Position numbers and translations under genes: made by a program
In this document: one piece after another, positions 6,412 to 13,566 of the stretch
Layout of the letters: every line of letters begins with the position of its first letter
Position numbering within the stretch: the stretch's first letter is position 1
From: Lutibacter sp.
GTDB lineage: Bacteria > Bacteroidota > Bacteroidia > Flavobacteriales > Flavobacteriaceae
Length of the DNA stretch: 19,728 nucleotides
NCBI RefSeq assembly: GCF_021647475.1
Contig: NZ_JAKIUR010000050.1
Coordinates: 1-19,728, forward strand
Direction: 5' to 3'
The notes under the pieces: generated by a model
Told to the model about the DNA's origin: nothing
Database searches by the model: none
The model's input: the letters and a program-made list of their open reading frames with translations, nothing else

Positions 6412-6789
6412 ATGAAGACTTTAGTTGCAATAACAGCTCAAAATAGAAAAACAATATTTGAACATGCTGGTAAGTGTAGAAATTTTTTAATATACACTAT
6501 TGAAAATGATATAATAACAAATAAAAAATTATTAGAATTAACCCAAGAAGAAACTTTACATAATGTATTACATGAACCTAATAGTAGTTCTGTTTTATTT
6601 GATATAGATATTTTATTAACTAGAGGAATTGGAGATGGAGCTATTCAAAAATTAACTACTCGTAATGTTGCTTGCTATAAAGTTGAAGAAACAGATCCTG
6701 ATATTGCTATAGATAAATTAATAAAAGGTACTTTAGAAGCTGTTTCACCTATATCTCATGAAACTTCTGGTTGTAATTGCAATCATTGA
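6412..6789 (+). CDS. NifX/NifB-like dinitrogenase iron-molybdenum cofactor-binding domain protein
   Basis: This 125-residue protein is almost entirely one Nitro_FeMo-Co domain. The opening MKTLVAITAQNRKTIFEHAGKC-type strand is followed by the core LLTRGIGDGAIQKL (about 69-81), equivalent to the GRGMG-type loop of NifX and related proteins. The tail adds a Cys/His cluster (SGCNCNH at the extreme C-terminus) that could bind a metal. No nif gene is present, so nitrogen fixation is not implied. Stand-alone members occur in many non-fixers and are thought to carry or insert metal clusters. It is followed by a strong palindromic terminator. Divergence from the MarR gene suggests possible control by it. 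Confidence 0.82.
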   Translation: MKTLVAITAQNRKTIFEHAGKCRNFLIYTIENDIITNKKLLELTQEETLHNVLHEPNSSSVLFDIDILLTRGIGDGAIQKLTTRNVACYKVEETDPDIAIDKLIKGTLEAVSPISHETSGCNCNH

Positions 6790-6842
6790 ACACAACCACA
6801 ATAATCACTCACAAAATCATCATTGCCATTAAAAATGGTTAT

Positions 6843-6886
6843 TAAAATTAAAAAGGCTTTGCAATTGCAAAGCCTTTTTAATTTTA
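6843..6886. terminator. Bidirectional terminator, perfect 44-bp palindrome
   Basis: The palindrome is perfect over 22 + 22 bases centred between 6864 and 6865. Its GC-containing core is AAGGCTTTGC paired with GCAAAGCCTT, flanked by A and T runs. It terminates the NifX-like gene on the plus strand and typA on the minus strand. The typA stop codon (6884-6886) lies inside its right end. Confidence 0.85.
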
Positions 6887-8653
6887 CCTAAAAGAAATTT
6901 TCCGCATCCGTAAACTTTTCGGAGTTACTTCTAAATATTCATCTTCCTTTATGTATTCCATACATTCTTCTAATGAAAAATCAACTTTTGGAGCTATTTT
7001 AACGCTTTCATCTGTACCAGACTTTCTTACATTTGTTAATTTTTTTCCTTTTGTTAAATTAACTCCCATATCATCTTGTTTATTGTTTTCACCAACAACT
7101 TGACCTTTATAGGTTTCTTGATTTGGATCAATAAAAAACCTACCTCTATCTTGTAGTTTATTAATTGCATAAGGTGTAGACTTTCCCGTTTCAGCAGAAA
7201 TTATAGCTCCATTATTAGAAGTTGAAATTACTCCTTTATATTTATCAAATCCTCTTAAACGATGATTAATAATAGCTTCACCTTGAGTAGCTGTTAATAC
7301 TTTACTACGTAAACCAATTAATCCTCTTGAAGGAATATCAAACTCTAAATGTTGCATATCTCCTTTAGGTTCCATAATTAATAAATCACCTTTTCTAAGA
7401 TTTACTAAATTGATGGCTTTACTTGCCAATTCTTCTGGAACATCAATTACCAAAGTTTCATAGGGTTCCGATTTAACACCATCAATATTTTTAAGAATTA
7501 CTTGAGGTCTGCCTACCTGCATTTCATAGCCTTCTCTACGCATAGTTTCAATTAAAACAGATAAATGTAATATTCCACGACCAAAAACCGTAAACTTATC
7601 TTCAGAATCTGTATCTTCTACTCTAAGTGCTAAATTTTTCTCTGTTTCCTTATATAAACGGTCACGTAAATGACGAGAAGTTACATATTTTCCTTCTTTA
7701 CCATAAAAAGGTGAATTATTAATAGTAAACAACATACTCATAGTAGGTTCATCTACTTTTAACCGTACAAGTGCTTCCGGATTTTCTAAATCTGCAATAG
7801 TATCGCCAATCTCAAATCCTTCAATACCAGTAATTGCACAAATATCACCACTTCGTACTTTAGATACTTTATTTTTACCTAAACCTTCAAAAGTGTGTAA
7901 TTCTTTAATTCGTACTTTTTTAAAGCTGCCATCAGCTTTGCACAACATATAATCTTTTCCTTCTTCTAAATCACCTCTAAAAACACGTCCAATTGCAATA
8001 CGCCCAACAAAAGATGTAAAATCTAGTGATGTAATTTGCATTTGTGGTGTGCCTTTACGGTAAGGAGCTTCAGGAATATACTTTAAAATAGAATCTAATA
8101 AAGGTGTAATATTATCTGTTTGATCTTTCCAATCATAATTCATCCAGCCTTGTTTTGCTGAACCATAAACAGTAGCAAATTCTAACTGTTCTTCCGAAGC
8201 ATCTAAAGCAAACATCAAATCAAACACCTTTTCATGTACAATATCAGGAGTGCAATTAGGTTTATCTACTTTATTTACTACAACTATAGGTATTAACCCT
8301 AGTTCTAACGCTTTTCCAAGAACAAATCTGGTTTGAGGCATTGGTCCTTCAAATGCATCAACTAATAACAAAACACCATCTGCCATTTTTAATACTCGTT
8401 CTACTTCTCCGCCAAAATCTGCGTGACCAGGAGTATCTATAATATTAATTTTAACATCTTTATAGGTAATAGATACATTTTTAGAAAGAATAGTAATTCC
8501 TCGTTCACGCTCTAAATCATTACTATCAAGCAATAATTCTGTATGATGTTTTCGTTCATCTAAAATGTGAGCCTGATCAATAATTTTATCAACCAAAGTA
8601 GTTTTACCGTGGTCAACGTGTGCAATAATTGCTATGTTTCTAATGGATTTCAT
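6884..8653 (-). CDS. typA: Ribosome-associated GTPase TypA/BipA
   Basis: The protein has 589 residues from the ATG at 8653 (MKSIRNIAIIAHVDHGKTT), the usual length for TypA. The G1 motif AHVDHGKT, switch region RERGITI, G3 DTPGHADF and G4 NKVD are all present. They are followed by the EF-G-like domains and the TypA-specific C-terminal part with RGLIGLRSK and the RRKISFR-like end. It is a translational GTPase that helps 50S assembly and stress or low-temperature growth. An in-frame ATG at 8677 would add eight residues, but it overlaps the -7 box at 8675-8682, so the later start is preferred. Confidence 0.95.
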   Translation of the reverse strand: MKSIRNIAIIAHVDHGKTTLVDKIIDQAHILDERKHHTELLLDSNDLERERGITILSKNVSITYKDVKINIIDTPGHADFGGEVERVLKMADGVLLLVDAFEGPMPQTRFVLGKALELGLIPIVVVNKVDKPNCTPDIVHEKVFDLMFALDASEEQLEFATVYGSAKQGWMNYDWKDQTDNITPLLDSILKYIPEAPYRKGTPQMQITSLDFTSFVGRIAIGRVFRGDLEEGKDYMLCKADGSFKKVRIKELHTFEGLGKNKVSKVRSGDICAITGIEGFEIGDTIADLENPEALVRLKVDEPTMSMLFTINNSPFYGKEGKYVTSRHLRDRLYKETEKNLALRVEDTDSEDKFTVFGRGILHLSVLIETMRREGYEMQVGRPQVILKNIDGVKSEPYETLVIDVPEELASKAINLVNLRKGDLLIMEPKGDMQHLEFDIPSRGLIGLRSKVLTATQGEAIINHRLRGFDKYKGVISTSNNGAIISAETGKSTPYAINKLQDRGRFFIDPNQETYKGQVVGENNKQDDMGVNLTKGKKLTNVRKSGTDESVKIAPKVDFSLEECMEYIKEDEYLEVTPKSLRMRKISFR

Positions 8654-8674
8654 GTTCTGATTTTTAAGAGGTTG

Positions 8675-8682
8675 CAAAAGTA
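8675..8682 (-). promoter_or_regulatory. Candidate -7 box (TACTTTTG) of typA
   Basis: The minus strand reads TACTTTTG, fitting TAnnTTTG, 21 bases before the ATG at 8653. No TTG is visible at the normal -33 spacing. Confidence 0.45.
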
Positions 8683-8742
8683 GTGGTTTTATTTGGTTTA
8701 TTTTGATAAAGACCTAAAGAATATTAATTAAAAAAATTATAG

Positions 8743-8750
8743 TAAATTTG
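8743..8750 (+). promoter_or_regulatory. Candidate -7 box (TAAATTTG) of the 44-residue membrane protein gene
   Basis: TAAATTTG fits TAnnTTTG and ends 17 bases before the ATG at 8768, a normal distance. No TTG is present at -33. Confidence 0.45.
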
Positions 8751-8767
8751 ATTTAAAACTTAGTCTT

Positions 8768-8902
8768 ATGAACAATGTATTTAACAGTATTGCATTATTT
8801 AATTGGAATTGGGGTATAATTGCCTCTGCTTTTATGTTCCTAGTATTTTTGGGTATAATTATAGTTGTAATAAAATTAATTAGCCCAAAGAAAGAAAAGT
8901 AA
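8768..8902 (+). CDS. Small single-pass membrane protein (44 residues)
   Basis: The frame encodes MNNVFNSIALFNWNWG, then a hydrophobic segment (about 17-36, IIASAFMFLVFLGIIIVVIK), and a basic tail ending SPKKEK. That pattern gives one transmembrane helix with a positively charged cytoplasmic end. It has a -7 box at the right distance upstream and a strong hairpin terminator six bases downstream, so a complete transcription unit can be seen despite its size. The opposite strand offers a longer frame, but that has no such context. The function is unknown; it sits between typA and the proline dehydrogenase gene with no obvious link to either. Confidence 0.7.
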   Translation: MNNVFNSIALFNWNWGIIASAFMFLVFLGIIIVVIKLISPKKEK

Positions 8903-8907
8903 TCAAA

Positions 8908-8937
8908 AAAAAAGAGCTGAAAACTCAGCTCTTTTTT
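8908..8937. terminator. Bidirectional hairpin terminator
   Basis: A 13-bp stem (six A:T pairs plus GAGCTGA/TCAGCTC) closes a four-base AAAC loop, with A runs on one side and T runs on the other. It serves the small membrane protein gene on the plus strand and, 20 bases past its stop, the proline dehydrogenase gene on the minus strand. Confidence 0.85.
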
Positions 8938-8956
8938 ATTATACAAATAAATAAGG

Positions 8957-10126
8957 TTATTTAATTTTTCTTCTTGCTCTTTCTGCTTTTAATAGTTCCA
9001 ATTCTCTATTAGTTTGTCCTGCAACAGATGTATTTTCTTCAGCACGTCTAATTAAGTAAGGCATAACATCTTTAACGGGTCCAAATGGTAAATATTTTGC
9101 AACATTGTAACCTAATTTAGATAAGTTATAACTTATATGATCACTCATTCCATATAATTGACCAAACCAAATTCTACTATCATTTTTAGCTAATTTATAT
9201 TTATCTATTAAATCTATTAATAAATAAGCACTTTCCTCATTGTGAGTTCCTTCAAAAACAGCCATTTCATTAATGTTTTCAATCATATAAGTCAAAACAT
9301 CATTATACATTTTATCTGTAGCCGCTTTATTTTCACAAATAGGATCTTTATAACTTAATTTTTCAGCACGCTCACGTTCTTTTTCCATGTAAGCACCTCT
9401 AACTAATTTCATTCCTATTTGAAAACCATCTTTTTTGGCACGTTTATGTAATTCTTTTAAATAATCTAGTCTATCCCAACGATATAATTGCAAGGTTCCA
9501 AACACAATCACTTTTTTGGTATTGTATTTTCGCATCATGTTTTCAATTAAATCATCAGCAGCAGTTTGCATCCAAGTTTCTTCAGCATCAATTAATAAAG
9601 GTATGTCTGCATCAAAAGCAGCTTTACTAACGGTATCATATCTTTCAATAATTCGTTTCCATTCTAATTCTTCATGAATTTCTAAAGTTTTTCCTTCTGT
9701 AATTTTTTGATACAAATCAAAACGACCAAAACCAGTAGGTTTAAAAACGGCAAATGGTAAACTATCTTTTTCTTCACCAAATTTAATAGTATTTAAAGTT
9801 TTTTGCATTGCAAAATCAAACTGAACTTCATCCTCTTTTCCTTCTGCTGAATAATCTAATACAGCATGTACATTTTTGGTGTACATTTTATCAATTACGG
9901 ACATACAATCTTCTTCGGTTACACCTCCACAAAAATGGTCAAATACTGTTGAACGAATTAATCCTTCTACGGGAAGATGAGTTTTAAGTGCAAATTTGGT
10001 TAATGCTGTACCAATTTTTACTAATGGCTCTCTTTTTATCATTTCAAATAGATAAAAAGCTCTATCTAACTCTGAATCAGACTTTAGAGCGAATGCTGTT
10101 TCGGTATTATTAAATAAATCTTTCAT
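8957..10126 (-). CDS. Proline dehydrogenase (monofunctional)
   Basis: The protein has 389 residues from the ATG at 10126 (MKDLFNNTETAF). It is a FAD-dependent TIM barrel that oxidises proline to pyrroline-5-carboxylate and passes electrons to the quinone pool. Family marks are FKPTGFGRFDLYQK, LLIDAEETW, MKLVRGAYMEKER, FGQLYGMSDHISYNL and the C-terminal YLPFGPVKDVMPYLIRRAEEN. It lacks the P5C dehydrogenase domain of PutA, as is normal in this phylum, and that partner is not in the window. A start seven codons upstream would fall between the -7 box and this ATG and is less likely. Confidence 0.93.
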   Translation of the reverse strand: MKDLFNNTETAFALKSDSELDRAFYLFEMIKREPLVKIGTALTKFALKTHLPVEGLIRSTVFDHFCGGVTEEDCMSVIDKMYTKNVHAVLDYSAEGKEDEVQFDFAMQKTLNTIKFGEEKDSLPFAVFKPTGFGRFDLYQKITEGKTLEIHEELEWKRIIERYDTVSKAAFDADIPLLIDAEETWMQTAADDLIENMMRKYNTKKVIVFGTLQLYRWDRLDYLKELHKRAKKDGFQIGMKLVRGAYMEKERERAEKLSYKDPICENKAATDKMYNDVLTYMIENINEMAVFEGTHNEESAYLLIDLIDKYKLAKNDSRIWFGQLYGMSDHISYNLSKLGYNVAKYLPFGPVKDVMPYLIRRAEENTSVAGQTNRELELLKAERARRKIK

Positions 10127-10144
10127 GTTGTAATATCTTTTTTG

Positions 10145-10152
10145 CAAAGTTA
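10145..10152 (-). promoter_or_regulatory. Candidate -7 box (TAACTTTG) of the proline dehydrogenase gene
   Basis: The minus strand reads TAACTTTG, 18 bases before the ATG at 10126. It fits TAnnTTTG, but there is no TTG at the -33 distance. The 86-base spacer to aroB must also hold the aroB promoter, for which only an imperfect TTATTTTG (10189-10195 region) is seen. Confidence 0.45.
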
Positions 10153-10212
10153 CTTACATGGGATTTAATATTTTATGATTTTTATCGTTATTTTGCAAAA
10201 AAATAATAAAAA

Positions 10213-11280
10213 ATGGTCTCTATTTTATCAAATAATTATTATGTGCATTTTTCAAATGAAGGATATGTAAAATTCGAAGAATTTATTGGGAAATTTAAAC
10301 CCTCAAAATGTTTTATTTTAGTGGATGAAAATACACGTAATTATTGTTTAACTAATTTTGTTTCTAAACTTTCAAAACAACTTACACTTGAAGTTTTAGA
10401 GATTAAATCCGGAGAATTAAACAAAAATTTAGAAACTTGTAATTTTCTATGGGAAAAATTAACGAGTGGAGGTGCTGATAGAAGAAGCTTACTAATAAAT
10501 TTAGGAGGTGGAGTAATTACAGATATGGGTGGATTTGTAGCTTCTACTTTTAAAAGAGGGATTTCGTTCATAAATATACCAACAACTTTGTTAAGCATGG
10601 TAGATGCTTCTGTTGGTGGAAAAACTGGTGTAGATTTAGGGGTTTTAAAAAATCAAATTGGGCTATTTTCAAACCCAGAAATGGTGCTAATTGATACTAA
10701 TTATTTAGAAACCTTACCACCTAGAGAATTACTATCTGGTTTAGCGGAAATTATAAAATATGGACTAACTTATGATATTGAATTATGGCATAAGATAAAA
10801 GTAATTAAGTTTTTAACTGTCAGCAATATAATTCCTTTAATTTACCGGTCAATTGAAATTAAAAATGAAGTGGTTACTAAAGATCCTAGAGAAAACGGGG
10901 TACGAAAAATACTAAACTTTGGACATACTTTAGGTCACGCTGTTGAGTCTTATTTTTTAGAATCTCCAGAAAAAGAAGCATTAACTCATGGTGAAGCAAT
11001 TGCTGTTGGTATGATTATGGAATTGTATTTGTCAAACAAGCTATTTGATTTTCCTTTAAATTTAATGAATGATGTTAAACAAAATATAAAATCTTTATTT
11101 GGTAATGTAGAAATTTCTTCTTCTGATTTTAATCAAATTATGGAGTTACTAATCCACGACAAAAAAAATATTAATGGAAACGTTAATTTTGTGCTTTTAA
11201 GTGCTTTTGAAGAATGTAAGTTAAATTGTAAAGTTGAAAAATCGCTTTTAATAGAAGCTTTTGAGTATTATATGAGTTAA
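10213..11280 (+). CDS. aroB: 3-dehydroquinate synthase
   Basis: This 355-residue, NAD- and metal-dependent enzyme converts DAHP to 3-dehydroquinate, step two of the shikimate pathway. Motifs present are NLGGGVITDMGGFVASTFKR, the PTTLLSMVDASVGGKTGVD loop, and the metal ligands in SGLAEIIKYGL (Glu), NFGHTLGHAVE (His) and THGEAIAVGM (His). The length is normal. It is divergent from the proline dehydrogenase gene and its TAA interlocks with the bshA stop on the other strand. No other shikimate gene is nearby. Confidence 0.96.
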   Translation: MVSILSNNYYVHFSNEGYVKFEEFIGKFKPSKCFILVDENTRNYCLTNFVSKLSKQLTLEVLEIKSGELNKNLETCNFLWEKLTSGGADRRSLLINLGGGVITDMGGFVASTFKRGISFINIPTTLLSMVDASVGGKTGVDLGVLKNQIGLFSNPEMVLIDTNYLETLPPRELLSGLAEIIKYGLTYDIELWHKIKVIKFLTVSNIIPLIYRSIEIKNEVVTKDPRENGVRKILNFGHTLGHAVESYFLESPEKEALTHGEAIAVGMIMELYLSNKLFDFPLNLMNDVKQNIKSLFGNVEISSSDFNQIMELLIHDKKNINGNVNFVLLSAFEECKLNCKVEKSLLIEAFEYYMS

Positions 11281-12410
11281 CAACAATCCTCTAAAACTTC
11301 CTTATATACTTTTAAATAATCAGGTAAAATTTGATTTAGGCTGAATTTTTTTGCTTGTTCAAAAGCATTTTGTTTAAATTGTTTCAAAGTTTTTAAATCC
11401 TTTAAAATACTTACTGCATTTTCAGCCATTTCATCCGTATTACCAACATTACTTAAAAAACCAGTTACACCCTGTACATTAACTTCCGGCAAACCACCAG
11501 AATTTGAAGAAATCACTGGGGTTTTAGCTGCCATAGCTTCTAATGCTACTAACCCAAAGCTTTCCGTTTTCGAAGGCAATAGAAATAAATCAGAATAGCA
11601 AAGTAACTTGTTTACTTCCGTACTGTTTCCTAAAAATAAAACTTGGTTTTCAATTTTCAGTTCTTTTACTAGTTGCCCCATTTTTTCTCTATCAGGACCT
11701 TCTCCAACAATCAATAATTTAGCAGGAATTTCTTGTTGTATTTTATTAAAAATAGCGATAACATCCATAGTTCTTTTTACAGGACGCAAATTACTAATAT
11801 GAATAATGATTCTTTCATTCTCTTTAGCAATTGCATTTCTTTGACATTCAGGAGCGTCAATATCAGGATATTTCTTAAAATCTATAAAATTATAAATTAC
11901 ATGGATTGGTTTTCGAATAGAAAATAATCGTAAAGTATCTTGTTTTAAACTTTCAGATACCGTGGTAACTACATCAGAATTATTGATGCTAAATTCAACT
12001 GCTGCTTTATAGTTGGGATGACTTCCAACCAAGGTAATATCGGTTCCGTGCAATGTAGTTACTACTTTAATTTGAATTCCTTTTTCTAGTAACATTTGTT
12101 TTGCCATATAGGCTGCATAAGCATGTGGAATAGCATAATGTACGTGTAAAATTTCCAATCCGTGTTTTTCTACTTCTTCTACTATTCTTGTAGAAAGTGC
12201 CAATTCATAAGGCTGAAAATGAAATAATGGATATTCTTCAACAAATACTTCATGAAAATGAATTTTATTAGAAATAAAATCTAATCGTACGGGTTGTTTA
12301 TAAGTTATAAAGTGGACTTCATGACCTTTTTCAGCCAAAGCCATTCCTAATTCAGTAGCTACTACTCCACTTCCTCCAAAAGTTGGATAACAAACTATGC
12401 CTATTTTCAT
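11277..12410 (-). CDS. bshA: N-acetyl-alpha-D-glucosaminyl L-malate synthase (bacillithiol biosynthesis)
   Basis: This 377-residue GT4 enzyme joins UDP-GlcNAc and L-malate, the first step of bacillithiol synthesis. It starts MKIGIVCYPTFGGSGVVATE, with the glycine loop typical of BshA, then HVHYAIPHAYAAYMAK, TTLHGTDITLVG, the C-terminal HISNLRPVKRTMDVI, VGEGPDREKM, and the donor site LPSKTESFGLVALEAMA. BshB and BshC are not in the window. The gene ends by sharing four bases with the aroB stop. An alternative is another GT4 transferase, but the N-terminal signature strongly favours BshA. Confidence 0.93.
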   Translation of the reverse strand: MKIGIVCYPTFGGSGVVATELGMALAEKGHEVHFITYKQPVRLDFISNKIHFHEVFVEEYPLFHFQPYELALSTRIVEEVEKHGLEILHVHYAIPHAYAAYMAKQMLLEKGIQIKVVTTLHGTDITLVGSHPNYKAAVEFSINNSDVVTTVSESLKQDTLRLFSIRKPIHVIYNFIDFKKYPDIDAPECQRNAIAKENERIIIHISNLRPVKRTMDVIAIFNKIQQEIPAKLLIVGEGPDREKMGQLVKELKIENQVLFLGNSTEVNKLLCYSDLFLLPSKTESFGLVALEAMAAKTPVISSNSGGLPEVNVQGVTGFLSNVGNTDEMAENAVSILKDLKTLKQFKQNAFEQAKKFSLNQILPDYLKVYKEVLEDCC

Positions 12411-12493
12411 TTAAAATATTTTTTTGAACAGACGTAAATATAAATGTATTATTACAATAATTCAATTAGAAATCCCTAATTCTATCACAAAAA

Positions 12494-12518
12494 AAATCCT
12501 GCGAAATATGCAGGATTT
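12494..12518 (-). terminator. Rho-independent terminator of the transketolase subunit gene
   Basis: A nine-base stem AAATCCTGC/GCAGGATTT closes a seven-base loop and is followed on the minus strand by eight T residues. It lies six bases after the transketolase stop codon and 84 bases before the bshA start, so the two genes are separate units. Confidence 0.85.
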
Positions 12519-12523
12519 ATATT

Positions 12524-13369
12524 TTAATAATCTCCTAAAGTTTCAGGATTTTGTTTTAAAGCTTCTTGTAACTGAGTATCACTTGGGGGTTTTCCGTGCC
12601 AAGCGTGGGTATGCATCATAAAATCAACACCATTTCCCATTTCAGTATATAACAATATGCAAACTGGTTTTCCTTTTCCTGTTTTAGATTTTGCTTCATC
12701 TAAACCTTCAATTATTGCTTCAATATCATTTCCTTTTTTAACTTCTAAAACAGTCCATCCAAAGGCTTCAAATTTAGCTTTTAAATTTCCCAGAGGCATT
12801 ACTTTATCTGTAGGTCCATCAATTTGTTTATGATTATAATCAATGGTTGCAATGTAATTATCTACATTTTTACCTGCGGCGTACATAATGGCTTCCCAAT
12901 TTTGTCCTTCATCTAATTCTCCATCACCATGTAAGGAATATACCAAACGAGTATCGCCATTTAATTTTTTTGCTTGTGCAGCTCCAATAGAAACACTCAT
13001 TCCTTGTCCTAATGAACCCGATGCAATTCTAATTCCTGGCAAACCTTCGTGAGTAGTTGGATGACCTTGTAAACGTGTTCCTAACTTTCTAAAAGTTGCT
13101 AATTCTTTTACAGGGAAAAAACCACTTCGTGCTAAAACACTATAATAAAGTGGAGATATATGTCCGTTAGATAAAAAGAATAAATCTTCATTTTTACCAT
13201 TCATAGTAAAATCTGTAGAGTATTTTAATTCTTTTTGATATAAAACAGTCAAAAATTCAGCACATCCTAATGAACCTCCTGGATGACCAGACTGAACTGC
13301 ATGCACCATACGTACTATATCTCTACGAACTTGCTGCGTAAAATCTTTTAATTGTTGAGTTGTTGGCAT
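12524..13369 (-). CDS. Transketolase, N-terminal (TPP-binding) subunit
   Basis: These 281 residues equal the first domain of transketolase. Marks are MVHAVQSGHPGGSLGCAEF, LSNGHISPLYYSVL, SGSLGQGMSVSIGAA, the TPP/Mg site LHGDGELDEGQNWEA, IDYNHKQIDG and the end HAWHGKPPS. The protein must pair with a separate C-terminal subunit to transfer two-carbon units in the pentose phosphate pathway. In split systems that subunit is usually the next gene; here the next thing is a terminator and then bshA. Upstream lies an unrelated lipoprotein gene. The ATG at 13369 is the natural start. Confidence 0.92.
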   Translation of the reverse strand: MPTTQQLKDFTQQVRRDIVRMVHAVQSGHPGGSLGCAEFLTVLYQKELKYSTDFTMNGKNEDLFFLSNGHISPLYYSVLARSGFFPVKELATFRKLGTRLQGHPTTHEGLPGIRIASGSLGQGMSVSIGAAQAKKLNGDTRLVYSLHGDGELDEGQNWEAIMYAAGKNVDNYIATIDYNHKQIDGPTDKVMPLGNLKAKFEAFGWTVLEVKKGNDIEAIIEGLDEAKSKTGKGKPVCILLYTEMGNGVDFMMHTHAWHGKPPSDTQLQEALKQNPETLGDY

Positions 13370-13404
13370 TTAATTATTTTTTTAATTGTTTTTTGGGTTT
13401 AATT

Positions 13405-13479
13405 CCCCGACGCTCTGCGTCGAAATAAAAAAGGAATTTCCTATTTGATACCTCGTATGCTTGCGTCGAGGTAGTTCAT
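13405..13479. repeat. REP-like double-hairpin intergenic element
   Basis: Two hairpins lie side by side: CGACGC-TCT-GCGTCG (13408-13422) and TACCTCG-N11-CGAGGTA (13449-13473), with AGGAATTTCCT between them. The GC content is above that of the surroundings. The design resembles dispersed palindromic repeats common between flavobacterial genes, from memory rather than a search. Confidence 0.55.
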
Positions 13480-13484
13480 TGAAG

Positions 13485-13514
13485 CAAAAATACTGTTTTA
13501 AAATTGTGTTACAA
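13485..13514 (-). promoter_or_regulatory. Possible transketolase-subunit promoter inside a terminator stem
   Basis: The minus strand has TTG (13514-13512), 19 bases, then TATTTTTG (13492-13485), matching the Bacteroidota consensus and spacing. It overlaps the lipoprotein-gene terminator. A leader of about 110 bases to the ATG would include the REP-like element. The overlap makes chance a fair explanation. Confidence 0.3.
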
Positions 13515-13530
13515 TTTTAAAACAGTATTT
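13488..13530. terminator. Strong hairpin terminator of the propeller-like lipoprotein gene
   Basis: A perfect 20-bp stem (AAATACTGTTTTAAAATTGT and its complement) closes a three-base loop, with T runs outside on both strands. It begins 37 bases after the lipoprotein stop codon. Confidence 0.8.
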
Positions 13531-13566
13531 TTTATTAAATCTATTTAAAAAATTTAAAGGATCTAG

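Noticed and set aside
6412..6789. Part of a nitrogen-fixation gene set
   Set aside because: Only the stand-alone cofactor-binding domain is present; no nifHDK, nifB radical-SAM domain or molybdenum transport gene is visible.
8737..8946. 69-codon minus-strand frame between typA and the proline dehydrogenase gene
   Set aside because: It is the antisense of the better supported 44-residue membrane protein gene and would span that gene's terminator.
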